DNA from: DAIDKA01 sp963726995
GTDB taxonomy: Bacteria > Pseudomonadota > Gammaproteobacteria > Steroidobacterales > Steroidobacteraceae
Assembly (NCBI GenBank): GCA_963726995.1
Contig: CAVSEP010000005.1
Span: forward strand, 310,001-374,000
DNA length: 64,000 bases
Reading direction: 5' to 3'
Shown piece by piece: positions 16,862 through 24,471 of this stretch. A program made the position numbers and the translations under genes. The stretch's first letter is position 1, and each line of letters starts with the position of its first letter. Under the pieces are notes generated by a model. It was given only the letters and a program-made list of their open reading frames with translations. It did not search any database and was not told the DNA's origin.

Positions 16862-19800
16862 GCGCGCAGAGCTTAGGTTATGCGGAGCTGCACTGCCTCA
16901 CCCACTTCACCTTCCTGCGCGGGGCCTCGCGGCCCGCGGAGCTGGTGGAGCGCGCCCAGCAGTTAGGCTACAGCGCGCTGGCCATCACCGATGAGTGTTC
17001 GGTGGCGGGCGTGGTGCGGGCGCATATGGCCGTGCAGAACTCAAGCTCGCAGTCCCTGAAGCTGCTCATCGGCGCGGAGTTCACGCTGGCCTGCGGTCTT
17101 AAATTTGTCGCGCTGGTGACCAATCGGCACGGTTACGCGCGCCTGTGTGCGCTGATCACCCATGGCCGGCGCGCGGCGCCCAAGGGCAGCTACCACCTCA
17201 CGCGCGAGGATGTGCAGCGGCATCTTCAGGACTGCCTGATCCTGTGGCTGCCCGGCGCGCTGCCGGGGGTGGAGCAACTGCACTGGCTGCGCGCGGCCTT
17301 CGCCGGAAACCTGTGGATCGCCGTGGAACTGCTGCTGAAGGGCCAGGATCAGGAATACTTAGCGCAGCTCACGGCCATCGGACAGGAGTGCGGCGTGCCC
17401 CTGGTGGCCTGCGGGGATGTGCACATGCATGTGCGCGCGCGCCGCCGCCTGCAGGATGCGCTGACCGCGATACGCCATGGCGTGACCCTGGGGCAGGCCG
17501 GTGGCCGGCTGTATCCCAACGGTGAGCGGCACTTGCGCGAGATCCGCCGGCTGGCGCGGCTGTATCCCCCGGAACTTCTGGCGCAGACCCTGCAGATCGC
17601 CGCGCGCTGCACTTTCAGTTTGAGCGAACTGCGCTATGAATACCCTAAGGAGATCGTGCCCGAGGGTGAGACCCCCGCGACCTGGCTGCGCAAGCTGGTG
17701 GAGCGGGGGATCCTCGAGCGCTGGCCCGAAGGCGCAACGCCCCAGGCCCGACAGATCATCGAGCGGGAACTGGCGCTGATCGCGGAGCTCGGCTACGAGA
17801 CCTACTTCCTCACGGTGTACGACATCGTGGCCTATGCGCATGGCCGCGGCATCCTGGCGCAGGGCCGGGGCTCCGCCGCCAATTCGCTGGTGTGCTACTG
17901 CCTGCGCATCACGGCCATCGGCCAGCGTCTGGACTCGCTGCTGATGGAGCGGTTCATCTCCCGCGAGCGGGCCGAGCCGCCCGACATCGACATCGACTTC
18001 GAGCACGAGCGGCGCGAGGAGGTCATCCAGTACCTGTACACCAAGTACGGGCGCGAACGCGCCGCACTCGCCGCCACCGTGATCAGCTATCGGGGCCGCA
18101 GCGCCCTGCATGACCTGGCGCGCGCCTTTGGCTTCACCGAGGAGCGGGCGCGGGCCCTGGCGAAGGTGGTGCAGTGGTGGGATGCCAAGGTCTCCGGCGT
18201 GCACCTGCGCGAAGCCGGCTTTGATCCGGATGAGCCGGCGCTGCGTCAGATCATCGCCCTGGCGGGTGAGCTCAGCGGCTTTCCGCGGCATCTGTCCCAG
18301 CATGTGGGCGGTTTCGTCATTGCCGCATCGCTACTCTCGGATCTGGTGCCCATCGAGAACGCCACCATGCCCGAGCGCACCGTGGTGCAGTGGAACAAGG
18401 ATGACCTGAACGATCTGGGGCTGCTGAAGGTGGATGTGCTGGGACTGGGCATGCTGAGCGCGCTGCGCCGCTGCTTCGCACTGGTCAATGGCTGGCGCGG
18501 CACGGGCTGGTCGCTGGGGCATCTGCCGCAGGAGGACCCGCAGGTTTACGCCATGATGTCGAATGCGGACACCGTAGGCGTCTTCCAGATCGAATCCCGG
18601 GCGCAGATGTCCATGTTGCCGCGCCTGCGCCCCCGCACTTTCTATGACCTGGTCATCGAAGTGGCGCTGGTGCGGCCCGGTCCCATCCAGGGCGACATGG
18701 TGCATCCGTACCTGCGACGACGCAGCGGCGAGGAGCCCATCGACTATCCGGGCCCCGGCGCGCAGGCGGCGCTGGAGCGCACGCTCGGCGTGCCCATCTT
18801 CCAAGAACAGGTCATGCAGCTGGCCATGCATGCCGCAGGCTTCACCGCCGGAGAGGCGGACAATCTGCGGCGCGCCATGGGGTCCTGGGAGCGCCAGGGG
18901 GATCTGCATCGCTTCAAGGACCGGCTCGCCTCAGGCCTCATGGCCAATCACTATCCGCAGGAGTTCGCCGAGCGCATCTGCAAGCAGATCGAAGGCTTCG
19001 GGGAGTACGGATTTCCGGAATGTGTGGTCGGTGAGACGCGCGTCATCGATGCGGATACGGGTCGATGGCGGACCATTGAAGAAATATTATCCGGCAAAAT
19101 CCCTTTTCGAAGCACGGTGGCATGTGACGACAACCTGCGCCTGCGAAAACGCAGGGTTGTCGCCGTTATGCCCGTCGGAGTGAAACCCGTGTGGTGTTTG
19201 CGTACGGCGCAGGGACATACAATTACCGCGACTGCGGAACATCCGTTCCTGTCCCTGACAGGTTGGCGGACCCTCGGAGATTTGCGCCCGGGCGACTGCA
19301 TCGCCGCCGTCTTGGAATCACAAGAACCAATCGATCTTGCGAACTCCGATATCTACTGGGACCAGGTGGTTGAGATTAAGGAGTGCGGCCTACAGCCCAC
19401 CTACGATCTGCAGATCGACGGTGACCATAATTTTCTGGCCAATAATCTGATTGTTCACAATTCGCACGCCGCCAGTTTCGCGCTGCTGGTGTACGACTCC
19501 GCATGGCTGAAGTACTACGAGCCGGCCGCCTTTACCTGCGCACTGCTGAACAGTCAGCCCATGGGATTCTATGCACCGGCCCAGCTGGTGCAGGATTCCC
19601 GCCGGCATGGGGTCGAGGTGCGGCCCGTCAGCGTGATGCACAGCGACTGGGACTGCACGCTGGAGCCGGCGAGCGTTGATACCTCAGGACAACCGGCGCT
19701 GCGGCTGGGCCTGCGCCTGGTGCGCTCCCTGACCGAAGCGGGCGCGCTGCGATTGATGGCGGCGCGGGCTGCACAGGTCTTCAGCAGCGTTGGGGACCTG

Positions 19801-20409
19801 GCGCATCGTGCCACCTTGGATCGCCGGGATCTGGAAGCCCTGGCGGCCGCCGGGGCGCTGGCGCAGCTGAGCGGCAACCGCCATCTGGCTTTCTGGGAAG
19901 TGGCGGGTTTCGAGCGCGCGCTGCCGCTCGCCGCCGCGGATCCGCAGGCCATGCAGCTAAGCGAGGGCCGGCCGTTGCTCAGCATGCCCACCGAAGCGCA
20001 GGGCATCGTGGCGGACATGGCATCCGTGGGGCTGACTCTGGGACGTCATCCCGTGGCGCTGCTGCGCGAACAGCTCAACGCCGATGGACTGCAGTGCATG
20101 GCGGAGCTCACCCAGCTGCCGCATGGGCAATGGGTGCGCACGGCAGGATTGGTGCTGGTACGGCAGCGGCCCGCCAGCGCCTCAGGGGTGACCTTCATGA
20201 CGCTCGAGGATGAGACCGGGCAGGTCAATCTCATCGTCTGGCGCAACATCGGCGAGCGCTTCCGCCGCCCGCTGGTGGAGGCGGGTCTGCTGGAAGTGCA
20301 GGGCACGCTGCAGCGCGAGGGACAGGTGCTGCACCTGGTGGCCCGCCGTCTCATCGATCGCACGGCGCTCACCGGGCAGCTGAACCTGCCTTCACGGGAT
20401 TTTCACTAG
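16858..20409 (+). CDS. dnaE2: ImuC/DnaE2 error-prone DNA polymerase III alpha, with an internal intein
   Basis: Alpha-subunit-type polymerase of the SOS mutasome. 1183 residues as translated; removing the 147-residue intein (722-868) leaves 1036, normal for DnaE2. N-terminal PHP domain: ELHCLTHFTFLRGASRPAELVERAQQLGY ... ITDECSVAGVVRAH. The catalytic palm shows GRGSAANSLVCYCLRIT and PPDIDIDFEHERREEVIQYLY (Asp pair near 376-380). QHVGGFVIA, FQIESRAQMSMLPRLRPRTFYDLVIEVALVRPGP and FQEQVMQLAMHAAGF are DnaE-family hallmarks. The OB-fold region is near the end (VRTAGLVLVRQRP ... MTLEDETGQVNLIVW). ATG 16858 overlaps the imuB stop. The stop shares the CTAG at 20406-20409 with convergent vapC. Confidence 0.97.
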   Translation: MSAQSLGYAELHCLTHFTFLRGASRPAELVERAQQLGYSALAITDECSVAGVVRAHMAVQNSSSQSLKLLIGAEFTLACGLKFVALVTNRHGYARLCALITHGRRAAPKGSYHLTREDVQRHLQDCLILWLPGALPGVEQLHWLRAAFAGNLWIAVELLLKGQDQEYLAQLTAIGQECGVPLVACGDVHMHVRARRRLQDALTAIRHGVTLGQAGGRLYPNGERHLREIRRLARLYPPELLAQTLQIAARCTFSLSELRYEYPKEIVPEGETPATWLRKLVERGILERWPEGATPQARQIIERELALIAELGYETYFLTVYDIVAYAHGRGILAQGRGSAANSLVCYCLRITAIGQRLDSLLMERFISRERAEPPDIDIDFEHERREEVIQYLYTKYGRERAALAATVISYRGRSALHDLARAFGFTEERARALAKVVQWWDAKVSGVHLREAGFDPDEPALRQIIALAGELSGFPRHLSQHVGGFVIAASLLSDLVPIENATMPERTVVQWNKDDLNDLGLLKVDVLGLGMLSALRRCFALVNGWRGTGWSLGHLPQEDPQVYAMMSNADTVGVFQIESRAQMSMLPRLRPRTFYDLVIEVALVRPGPIQGDMVHPYLRRRSGEEPIDYPGPGAQAALERTLGVPIFQEQVMQLAMHAAGFTAGEADNLRRAMGSWERQGDLHRFKDRLASGLMANHYPQEFAERICKQIEGFGEYGFPECVVGETRVIDADTGRWRTIEEILSGKIPFRSTVACDDNLRLRKRRVVAVMPVGVKPVWCLRTAQGHTITATAEHPFLSLTGWRTLGDLRPGDCIAAVLESQEPIDLANSDIYWDQVVEIKECGLQPTYDLQIDGDHNFLANNLIVHNSHAASFALLVYDSAWLKYYEPAAFTCALLNSQPMGFYAPAQLVQDSRRHGVEVRPVSVMHSDWDCTLEPASVDTSGQPALRLGLRLVRSLTEAGALRLMAARAAQVFSSVGDLAHRATLDRRDLEALAAAGALAQLSGNRHLAFWEVAGFERALPLAAADPQAMQLSEGRPLLSMPTEAQGIVADMASVGLTLGRHPVALLREQLNADGLQCMAELTQLPHGQWVRTAGLVLVRQRPASASGVTFMTLEDETGQVNLIVWRNIGERFRRPLVEAGLLEVQGTLQREGQVLHLVARRLIDRTALTGQLNLPSRDFH
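19021..19461 (+). other. Mini-intein coding segment inside dnaE2 (147 aa, in frame)
   Basis: Self-splicing protein insert interrupting the conserved DnaE motif GFPE/SHAASFALLVY. Starts with Cys (CVVGETRVIDADTGRW, block A), has GHTITATAEHPFLSLTGWRTLGDLRPGD (block B with T-x-x-H), and ends YDLQIDGDHNFLANNLIVHN followed by Ser (blocks F and G: His-Asn, then a Ser +1 nucleophile). All residues needed for class 1 splicing are present. Only about 50 residues separate blocks B and F, so there is no homing endonuclease. The codons are visibly more AT-rich than in the flanking extein (for example gaaatattatccggcaaaat), consistent with acquisition. Confidence 0.95.
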
Positions 20410-20795
20410 CGCGCCGCGGTCAGGTCGGTCTTGGCGAAATCCTTGCCTTTGAAAAGCAGGGGCTCCCGAGTCGACTTCGAGAGGGCATACGAAAAGCAAT
20501 CTCCATAGTTGAGACCGGCAGGATGACGGCCCTTGCCGAAGTCGATAAAGGCTTGCCTGGCAATGTGTGCATGCTCTGCAGTGACCGGTTCAATCGAAAT
20601 ACCTGCCCGGTGAATGAATGCGTCGAGTTGACGGCCACCATTGTTCTTCGTCTGCGCCTCCACGACGATCGCAGTCTCCAGAAAGGTTGCCGCAGAGATT
20701 CGGCAAGCATCGGCCCGGGTGATCGCCTGGGCGTAGATGTCCGCATCGTTCTCGCCGAACAGGATCGCCACTATCGCGGACGTGTCGAGGATCAT
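20406..20795 (-). CDS. vapC: VapC-family PIN-domain toxin ribonuclease
   Basis: 129 residues, normal for VapC. PIN-domain acidic residues: MILDTSAIVAILFGE (first Asp), TFLETAIVVEAQ (Glu) and LNYGDCFSYALSK (Asp of the GD motif), then PLLFKGKDFAKTDL, which brings the last Asp. Known family activity: Mg-dependent RNase, often cutting tRNA. The start overlaps vapB by 4 bp, typical of toxin-antitoxin operons. It is convergent with dnaE2; both stop codons lie in the palindrome CTAG. Confidence 0.93.
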   Translation of the reverse strand: MILDTSAIVAILFGENDADIYAQAITRADACRISAATFLETAIVVEAQTKNNGGRQLDAFIHRAGISIEPVTAEHAHIARQAFIDFGKGRHPAGLNYGDCFSYALSKSTREPLLFKGKDFAKTDLTAAR

Positions 20796-21043
20796 TTCGG
20801 CAGACCGCGATCGTCATAGAGCAAGGCGCCGTGATCTACCGGCTTGCCCTTGAGAGTCGCCGCACAACGCCGACCGATGGCCAGCAAGTCATCCGCCGTG
20901 CTATCCGCCTTATGAGAGCGCTGCAGCCGCGCGAGCCGTTCACGCAGTGCTTCGGTGACCGCGCGGGTCATTGATTCACCGGTCTGCTCCGCGAGTTTCC
21001 TTGCCAGCTCGTGCGCTTCCGGGTCCTTGATATTCAGGGTCAT
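20792..21043 (-). CDS. vapB: VapB-family antitoxin
   Basis: 83 residues. N-terminal strand and helices MTLNIKDPEAHELARKLAEQTGESMTRAVTEALRERL form the DNA-binding domain of the Rv0623/PSK-type VapB group. The C-terminal tail, ending ALLYDDRGLPK, is the toxin-binding part, with the DxxGLP ending usual in this family. It is preceded by two similar operator half-palindromes (21046-21081) and overlaps vapC by 4 bp. Confidence 0.92.
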   Translation of the reverse strand: MTLNIKDPEAHELARKLAEQTGESMTRAVTEALRERLARLQRSHKADSTADDLLAIGRRCAATLKGKPVDHGALLYDDRGLPK

Positions 21044-21045
21044 GA

Positions 21046-21081
21046 ATCTACCTCGGTAGATAAAAATATACCATGGTAGAT
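21046..21081. promoter_or_regulatory. Tandem operators of vapBC
   Basis: Two copies of AT(C/A)TACC-NN-GGTAGAT: ATCTACCTCGGTAGAT (21046-21061) and ATATACCATGGTAGAT (21066-21081), with centres 20 bp apart (about two helical turns), directly before the vapB start codon. This spacing suits cooperative binding of a VapBC complex on one face of the DNA for conditional autorepression. Confidence 0.7.
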
Positions 21082-21229
21082 ATGCGTTGTCATCCGACCG
21101 AAAATCCGCAGCGCAGATCGCGCTTCAAACTGCATCTGTAGCGTCTTGGAACACTGGCAGCTGCGCTCGCGGCAGGCGCCATGGTATGGTCCCCGCCGCA
21201 TCTGAGAGCCGCAATCCGGACCCAATTAG

Positions 21230-22207
21230 ATGTCACAGAAGTTGCTCACCGTGATCGCCGCCGCGACGCTGGCCGCACTGGCGAGCCACGCGTCGTGGCC
21301 CGCTGCGGGCGGAACATCCTCGGAAACGACCGAGAAACTGCAGGAAGTCACGGTCACCGCCCAGCGGGTCGAATTGGAGAAAAGGGTCTCCAGGTTCGTC
21401 AATCAGATCGCGGCCGCCGAGAACAGCGGCGAGGGACTGGCGCGCTGGCAAGCACCGCCCGTGTGCCCGCTGGTCTCCGGCCTTCCGCAAAAAGACGGCG
21501 AATTCATCCTGGAGCGGCTGTCGGAAATAGCGCGCGATGCCGGCGTGCCGCTTGCCGACGAACACTGCCGCCCGAATCTCTACGTGCTGGTGACGGACCA
21601 GCCTGAGGCGCTGCTGCGGGGGATGGAGCAGCGCAATCGCGAGTTCACCTTCGGCACGGACGATTCGTCGTATCCACCGAGCCCGATGCCGGCGACGCTC
21701 GTCGATGAGTTCATCAGGACTCCCCGCGCGGTCAGGGTCTGGTACAGCGCTGCCGAGAAGGATGCCTGGGGAAAGCCCCTGGGCTACTGCCAGTCACAAC
21801 TGATATTGCCTCAGTGCGACGAGGTACATCCCACCGCCGCGTGTGATCCCACCCGATTCATCCGCTGCGGCACTGCCGTGGCCGGCGGCAGCCATCTGGT
21901 ATTCAGCACGATCTGGACGTTTTCGAGAGTTTTCGTGATCGTCGACCAGGGGCGACTGCGGGGAGTCACGGCCGGACAGCTCGCCGACTATGTCGCCATG
22001 TCGGGACTTGCGAAGCTCAAGCCCGGCGCCCGGTTGGGCGATGCGCCCACCATTCTGACGCTGTTCGATGGGGCATCGACTGCAGCGCCCTCCGGCATGA
22101 CCGACTGGGACCGGACCTTTCTGAAATCCCTCTATGCGAGCGATCAGAAGTCGAGGCTGCAGCGCAGCCAGATTGCGCACCAGATGGTGCGCGAGATCGT
22201 CCACTGA
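21230..22207 (+). CDS. Secreted protein of unknown function with a TonB-box-like leader segment
   Basis: 325 residues with a signal peptide (MSQKLLTVIAAATLAALASHA). Right after it comes SSETTEKLQEVTVTAQRVELEKRVSRFVNQIA; the LQEVTVTAQ piece resembles the start of mature TonB-dependent receptors, but no plug or barrel follows. The body has four or more Cys (PPVCPLVSG, DEHCRPNLYVLVT, YCQSQLILPQCDEVHP, TAACDPTRFIRCGT), suggesting disulfides in the periplasm. Similar proteins, as I remember them, are annotated only as hypothetical. No domain assigned; function unknown. Confidence 0.7.
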   Translation: MSQKLLTVIAAATLAALASHASWPAAGGTSSETTEKLQEVTVTAQRVELEKRVSRFVNQIAAAENSGEGLARWQAPPVCPLVSGLPQKDGEFILERLSEIARDAGVPLADEHCRPNLYVLVTDQPEALLRGMEQRNREFTFGTDDSSYPPSPMPATLVDEFIRTPRAVRVWYSAAEKDAWGKPLGYCQSQLILPQCDEVHPTAACDPTRFIRCGTAVAGGSHLVFSTIWTFSRVFVIVDQGRLRGVTAGQLADYVAMSGLAKLKPGARLGDAPTILTLFDGASTAAPSGMTDWDRTFLKSLYASDQKSRLQRSQIAHQMVREIVH

Positions 22208-22283
22208 CTAGTGCATGCCGAGCACGCGGAACACTACCCGCAGGCGGGGGGATTCGTGTTACGGGTACTTAATGGGTGGGACT

Positions 22284-24032
22284 TTAAGGGATGTTCAGGG
22301 CCACGCCGCTGGCGTTACCCGCGCTCAGGTCGATGCTTGCGCCATAGGGGATACGGGTGAGCGTGCCCAGGGGGTTTGCCGAATTCCAGGCCCACACTTC
22401 CGCGTTGTACACGCCGGCCGCGAAGCTTGCCGTCGCGCTCCCCCCGGGGGCCACGGCATTGAGCTGCAGGGTGCTGTGGCCGCTGCTGCTCAAATAGGTG
22501 TCCAGGGAGGCTGTCGAAACCAGCGCACCGCCTTGCGTGAGGAACAGCTCGGCATGATCGAAGGTCTGCGTGCTGGCGACCGTGACGGTGCCGCTGATGG
22601 CGTTGGCGGTGCTGCCCGTGGGCAGGGGCGGCGGGGCCATCGTGAACAGTGCCGTGGTCGTGGCGCTGGCGGGCGCCGTGACGGTGCTGCCCAGTGCCGC
22701 GGTGCCGTAGGCGGGATTGATGGCGCCGACGGCATAGGTGGCCGCCCCCTGGGTGGGATTCGCGGCCGTGAGGGTGATGGTGCCGCCGGCGACATAGGTG
22801 CCGTACTGGATGCCGCCGCCCGAGAGCGCCTGGTCGCTGGCCAGCACTCCGCTGGTCGGATCCAGGGCACGCGTTTCAACCAGGTACGGCACCTCGGAGG
22901 CCAGCGGCAGGGTCTGGTAGAAACCCACGCTCGAGCTGCCCGGATTGGCCGGGGAATTGCCGTTCACATTGACCAGGAAGGGCGGGGCGGAGCTGAGGGT
23001 GAGCGTGCCCAGGAGGGCGGCGGCGGCGCTGGGGGTGGCGTTGGTGACGGGTACGGACTTGATGATCACGGTCTGGATGGTGGGCCCGTGGATCACCAGG
23101 TCATAGCTGCCCGGGGCGCCGGAGGCCGTGGACAGCGGATACAGGATGAAGCTGCCGTTGGCCGCGACGCGCGTGCTCTTCACGATGACGTGTCGGGTGC
23201 CATCGGCGCTCAGGGACTGCGCGGACACCTGCACGTCGGGCAGGCCCGCGCTCGTCAGCACCGAGATCCCCGCGGCCGACACCGCGCCCTGGATGGTGCC
23301 GGAATACTTGGCGTCGTAGGCCTTGGGGTGGGGATTGAGCAGGAATGCCGGCGCGCCGCCGAGCTCGACCGGCACCAGATCGCGCGTCGCGTCAAAGTCG
23401 ACCAGAGCCGTGGTGATGGTGACGCCGGGCGCCGAGAACGTCGCGCTCGGTGCACTGGAAGCGGTACCGGCCGCGGATCCGGAGGTCGACCCCAGGGTGG
23501 TCGCCGCGGCCGCGACGGTGAGCGAGGCGCCGATGCGGATGCCCTGGGCCGCGTTGAGCACCGCCAGGGGCGCGGTGTGCAGCAGATCGGCGGCATCGAC
23601 ATAGTCCACTTCATCGTTGCTGACGGCACCCGCGCTGTGCGCCCCGCTCGCCAGGGCATCGGTGGAGTCGGCCAGCACCAGCAGCAGCTGCGCATAGCTG
23701 CCGGCGGCGAGTTTCAGGCTGCTGGCCATCTGGCTCAAGGCGCCATTGTTGAGATTCGCCAGATCGATGGTCTGGGGCGTGGCCAGGGTGAACTTGACCC
23801 AGGAGGAATCCCCGGGCGCCGCGGCCGCACTGGTGTTGAACCACACCTGGTTGACGGTCAGGAAGACATGCGTGAATTGCGCCGGGGTGCTGCCGGTGGC
23901 GGACACTTCGGTGCGCGACTGGCAGGCGGCCAGCAGCGCGCAGGCCAGCAGCACGCCCAAGCTGGCCAGTCCCGGCAGCGGGCGAGCCAGGATGCCTGCT
24001 TGCAGGCTGCGGGCCGGTGACCGAATCGACAT
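22284..24032 (-). CDS. DUF4382-like lipoprotein
   Basis: 582 residues. Lipoprotein signal with lipobox LLAAC near residue 37 (LGVLLACALLAAC|QSRT). Residues about 50-230 (FTHVFLTVNQVWFN ... WVKFTLATPQTIDLANLNNGALSQMASSLKLAAGSYAQLLLVL) fit the DUF4382 pattern. The rest is low-complexity Ala/Ser/Thr/Gly beta-rich sequence, with repeats near NAISGTVTVASTQTFDHAELFL. Probably anchored in the outer membrane. Role unknown. The start could lie a few codons downstream. Confidence 0.75.
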   Translation of the reverse strand: MSIRSPARSLQAGILARPLPGLASLGVLLACALLAACQSRTEVSATGSTPAQFTHVFLTVNQVWFNTSAAAAPGDSSWVKFTLATPQTIDLANLNNGALSQMASSLKLAAGSYAQLLLVLADSTDALASGAHSAGAVSNDEVDYVDAADLLHTAPLAVLNAAQGIRIGASLTVAAAATTLGSTSGSAAGTASSAPSATFSAPGVTITTALVDFDATRDLVPVELGGAPAFLLNPHPKAYDAKYSGTIQGAVSAAGISVLTSAGLPDVQVSAQSLSADGTRHVIVKSTRVAANGSFILYPLSTASGAPGSYDLVIHGPTIQTVIIKSVPVTNATPSAAAALLGTLTLSSAPPFLVNVNGNSPANPGSSSVGFYQTLPLASEVPYLVETRALDPTSGVLASDQALSGGGIQYGTYVAGGTITLTAANPTQGAATYAVGAINPAYGTAALGSTVTAPASATTTALFTMAPPPLPTGSTANAISGTVTVASTQTFDHAELFLTQGGALVSTASLDTYLSSSGHSTLQLNAVAPGGSATASFAAGVYNAEVWAWNSANPLGTLTRIPYGASIDLSAGNASGVALNIP

Positions 24033-24127
24033 GGGGAAAATCCTGTAGCAGAACGTGTCGCCGCCCTATCCAACAGGTGCCGACACAGCCGGTTCAACGG
24101 CTCAAAGTATGACTCGTTGACGCCGGT

Positions 24128-24394
24128 TCAGCGGCGACTCTTGCGCGCGCTCTTGCGGGTCCCGTCGCCGATATCGTAGTCGTCGAAGTCGCTGGTGAGT
24201 TCCGCGGTGAGTTTGTCCTCGCGCATGCGCTCCAGGCGCCGCCAGGGCGGCTCACCGCTTTTCTGGGCGCGCTTCTTGGCGATTTCCAGGTCCTTGGTGA
24301 CCTGGTCGAGATCGACGTCCGCCTCGACCTCCTCGGCGGCCGGCTCGTCCATCTCCTCGCCTTCAAATTCCTCGGATTCGGCTTTTTCGCTCAT
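24128..24394 (-). CDS. Small acidic protein, PA3496-like (envelope-integrity family?)
   Basis: 88 residues from ATG 24392-24394 (MSEKAESEEFEGEEMDEP). N-terminal half strongly acidic. The second half, PPWRRLERMREDKLTAELTSDFDDYDIG, resembles the short PA3496-type proteins of Pseudomonas with their RRxLE...LR pattern. The basic tail is KSARKSRR. An earlier in-frame ATG adds six residues. No membrane segment. Identification is weak. Confidence 0.5.
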   Translation of the reverse strand: MSEKAESEEFEGEEMDEPAAEEVEADVDLDQVTKDLEIAKKRAQKSGEPPWRRLERMREDKLTAELTSDFDDYDIGDGTRKSARKSRR

Positions 24395-24471
24395 GGCCCA
24401 AACCATGCCCACTCGCTATGCGGATTTTGGCGAACTCGCTTTCCAGGATCAACAGCTGCGGATGAGGTTGC

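Noticed and set aside
19021..19461. A homing endonuclease or a second gene inside the dnaE2 insert
   Set aside because: Only about 50 residues lie between splicing blocks B and F, with no LAGLIDADG or HNH motif and no independent start signal.
22215..24020. A 601-codon open frame on the plus strand, opposite the lipoprotein gene
   Set aside because: Gly/Arg/His/Gln-rich translation with no domain; it mirrors the GC-rich codon pattern of the minus-strand lipoprotein, which has a lipobox and family features.
24088..24135. Two copies of GCCGGTTCA(A/G)CGGC 34 bp apart before the lipoprotein gene
   Set aside because: Short and GC-rich; may be chance, and the second copy overlaps the end of the small acidic protein gene.
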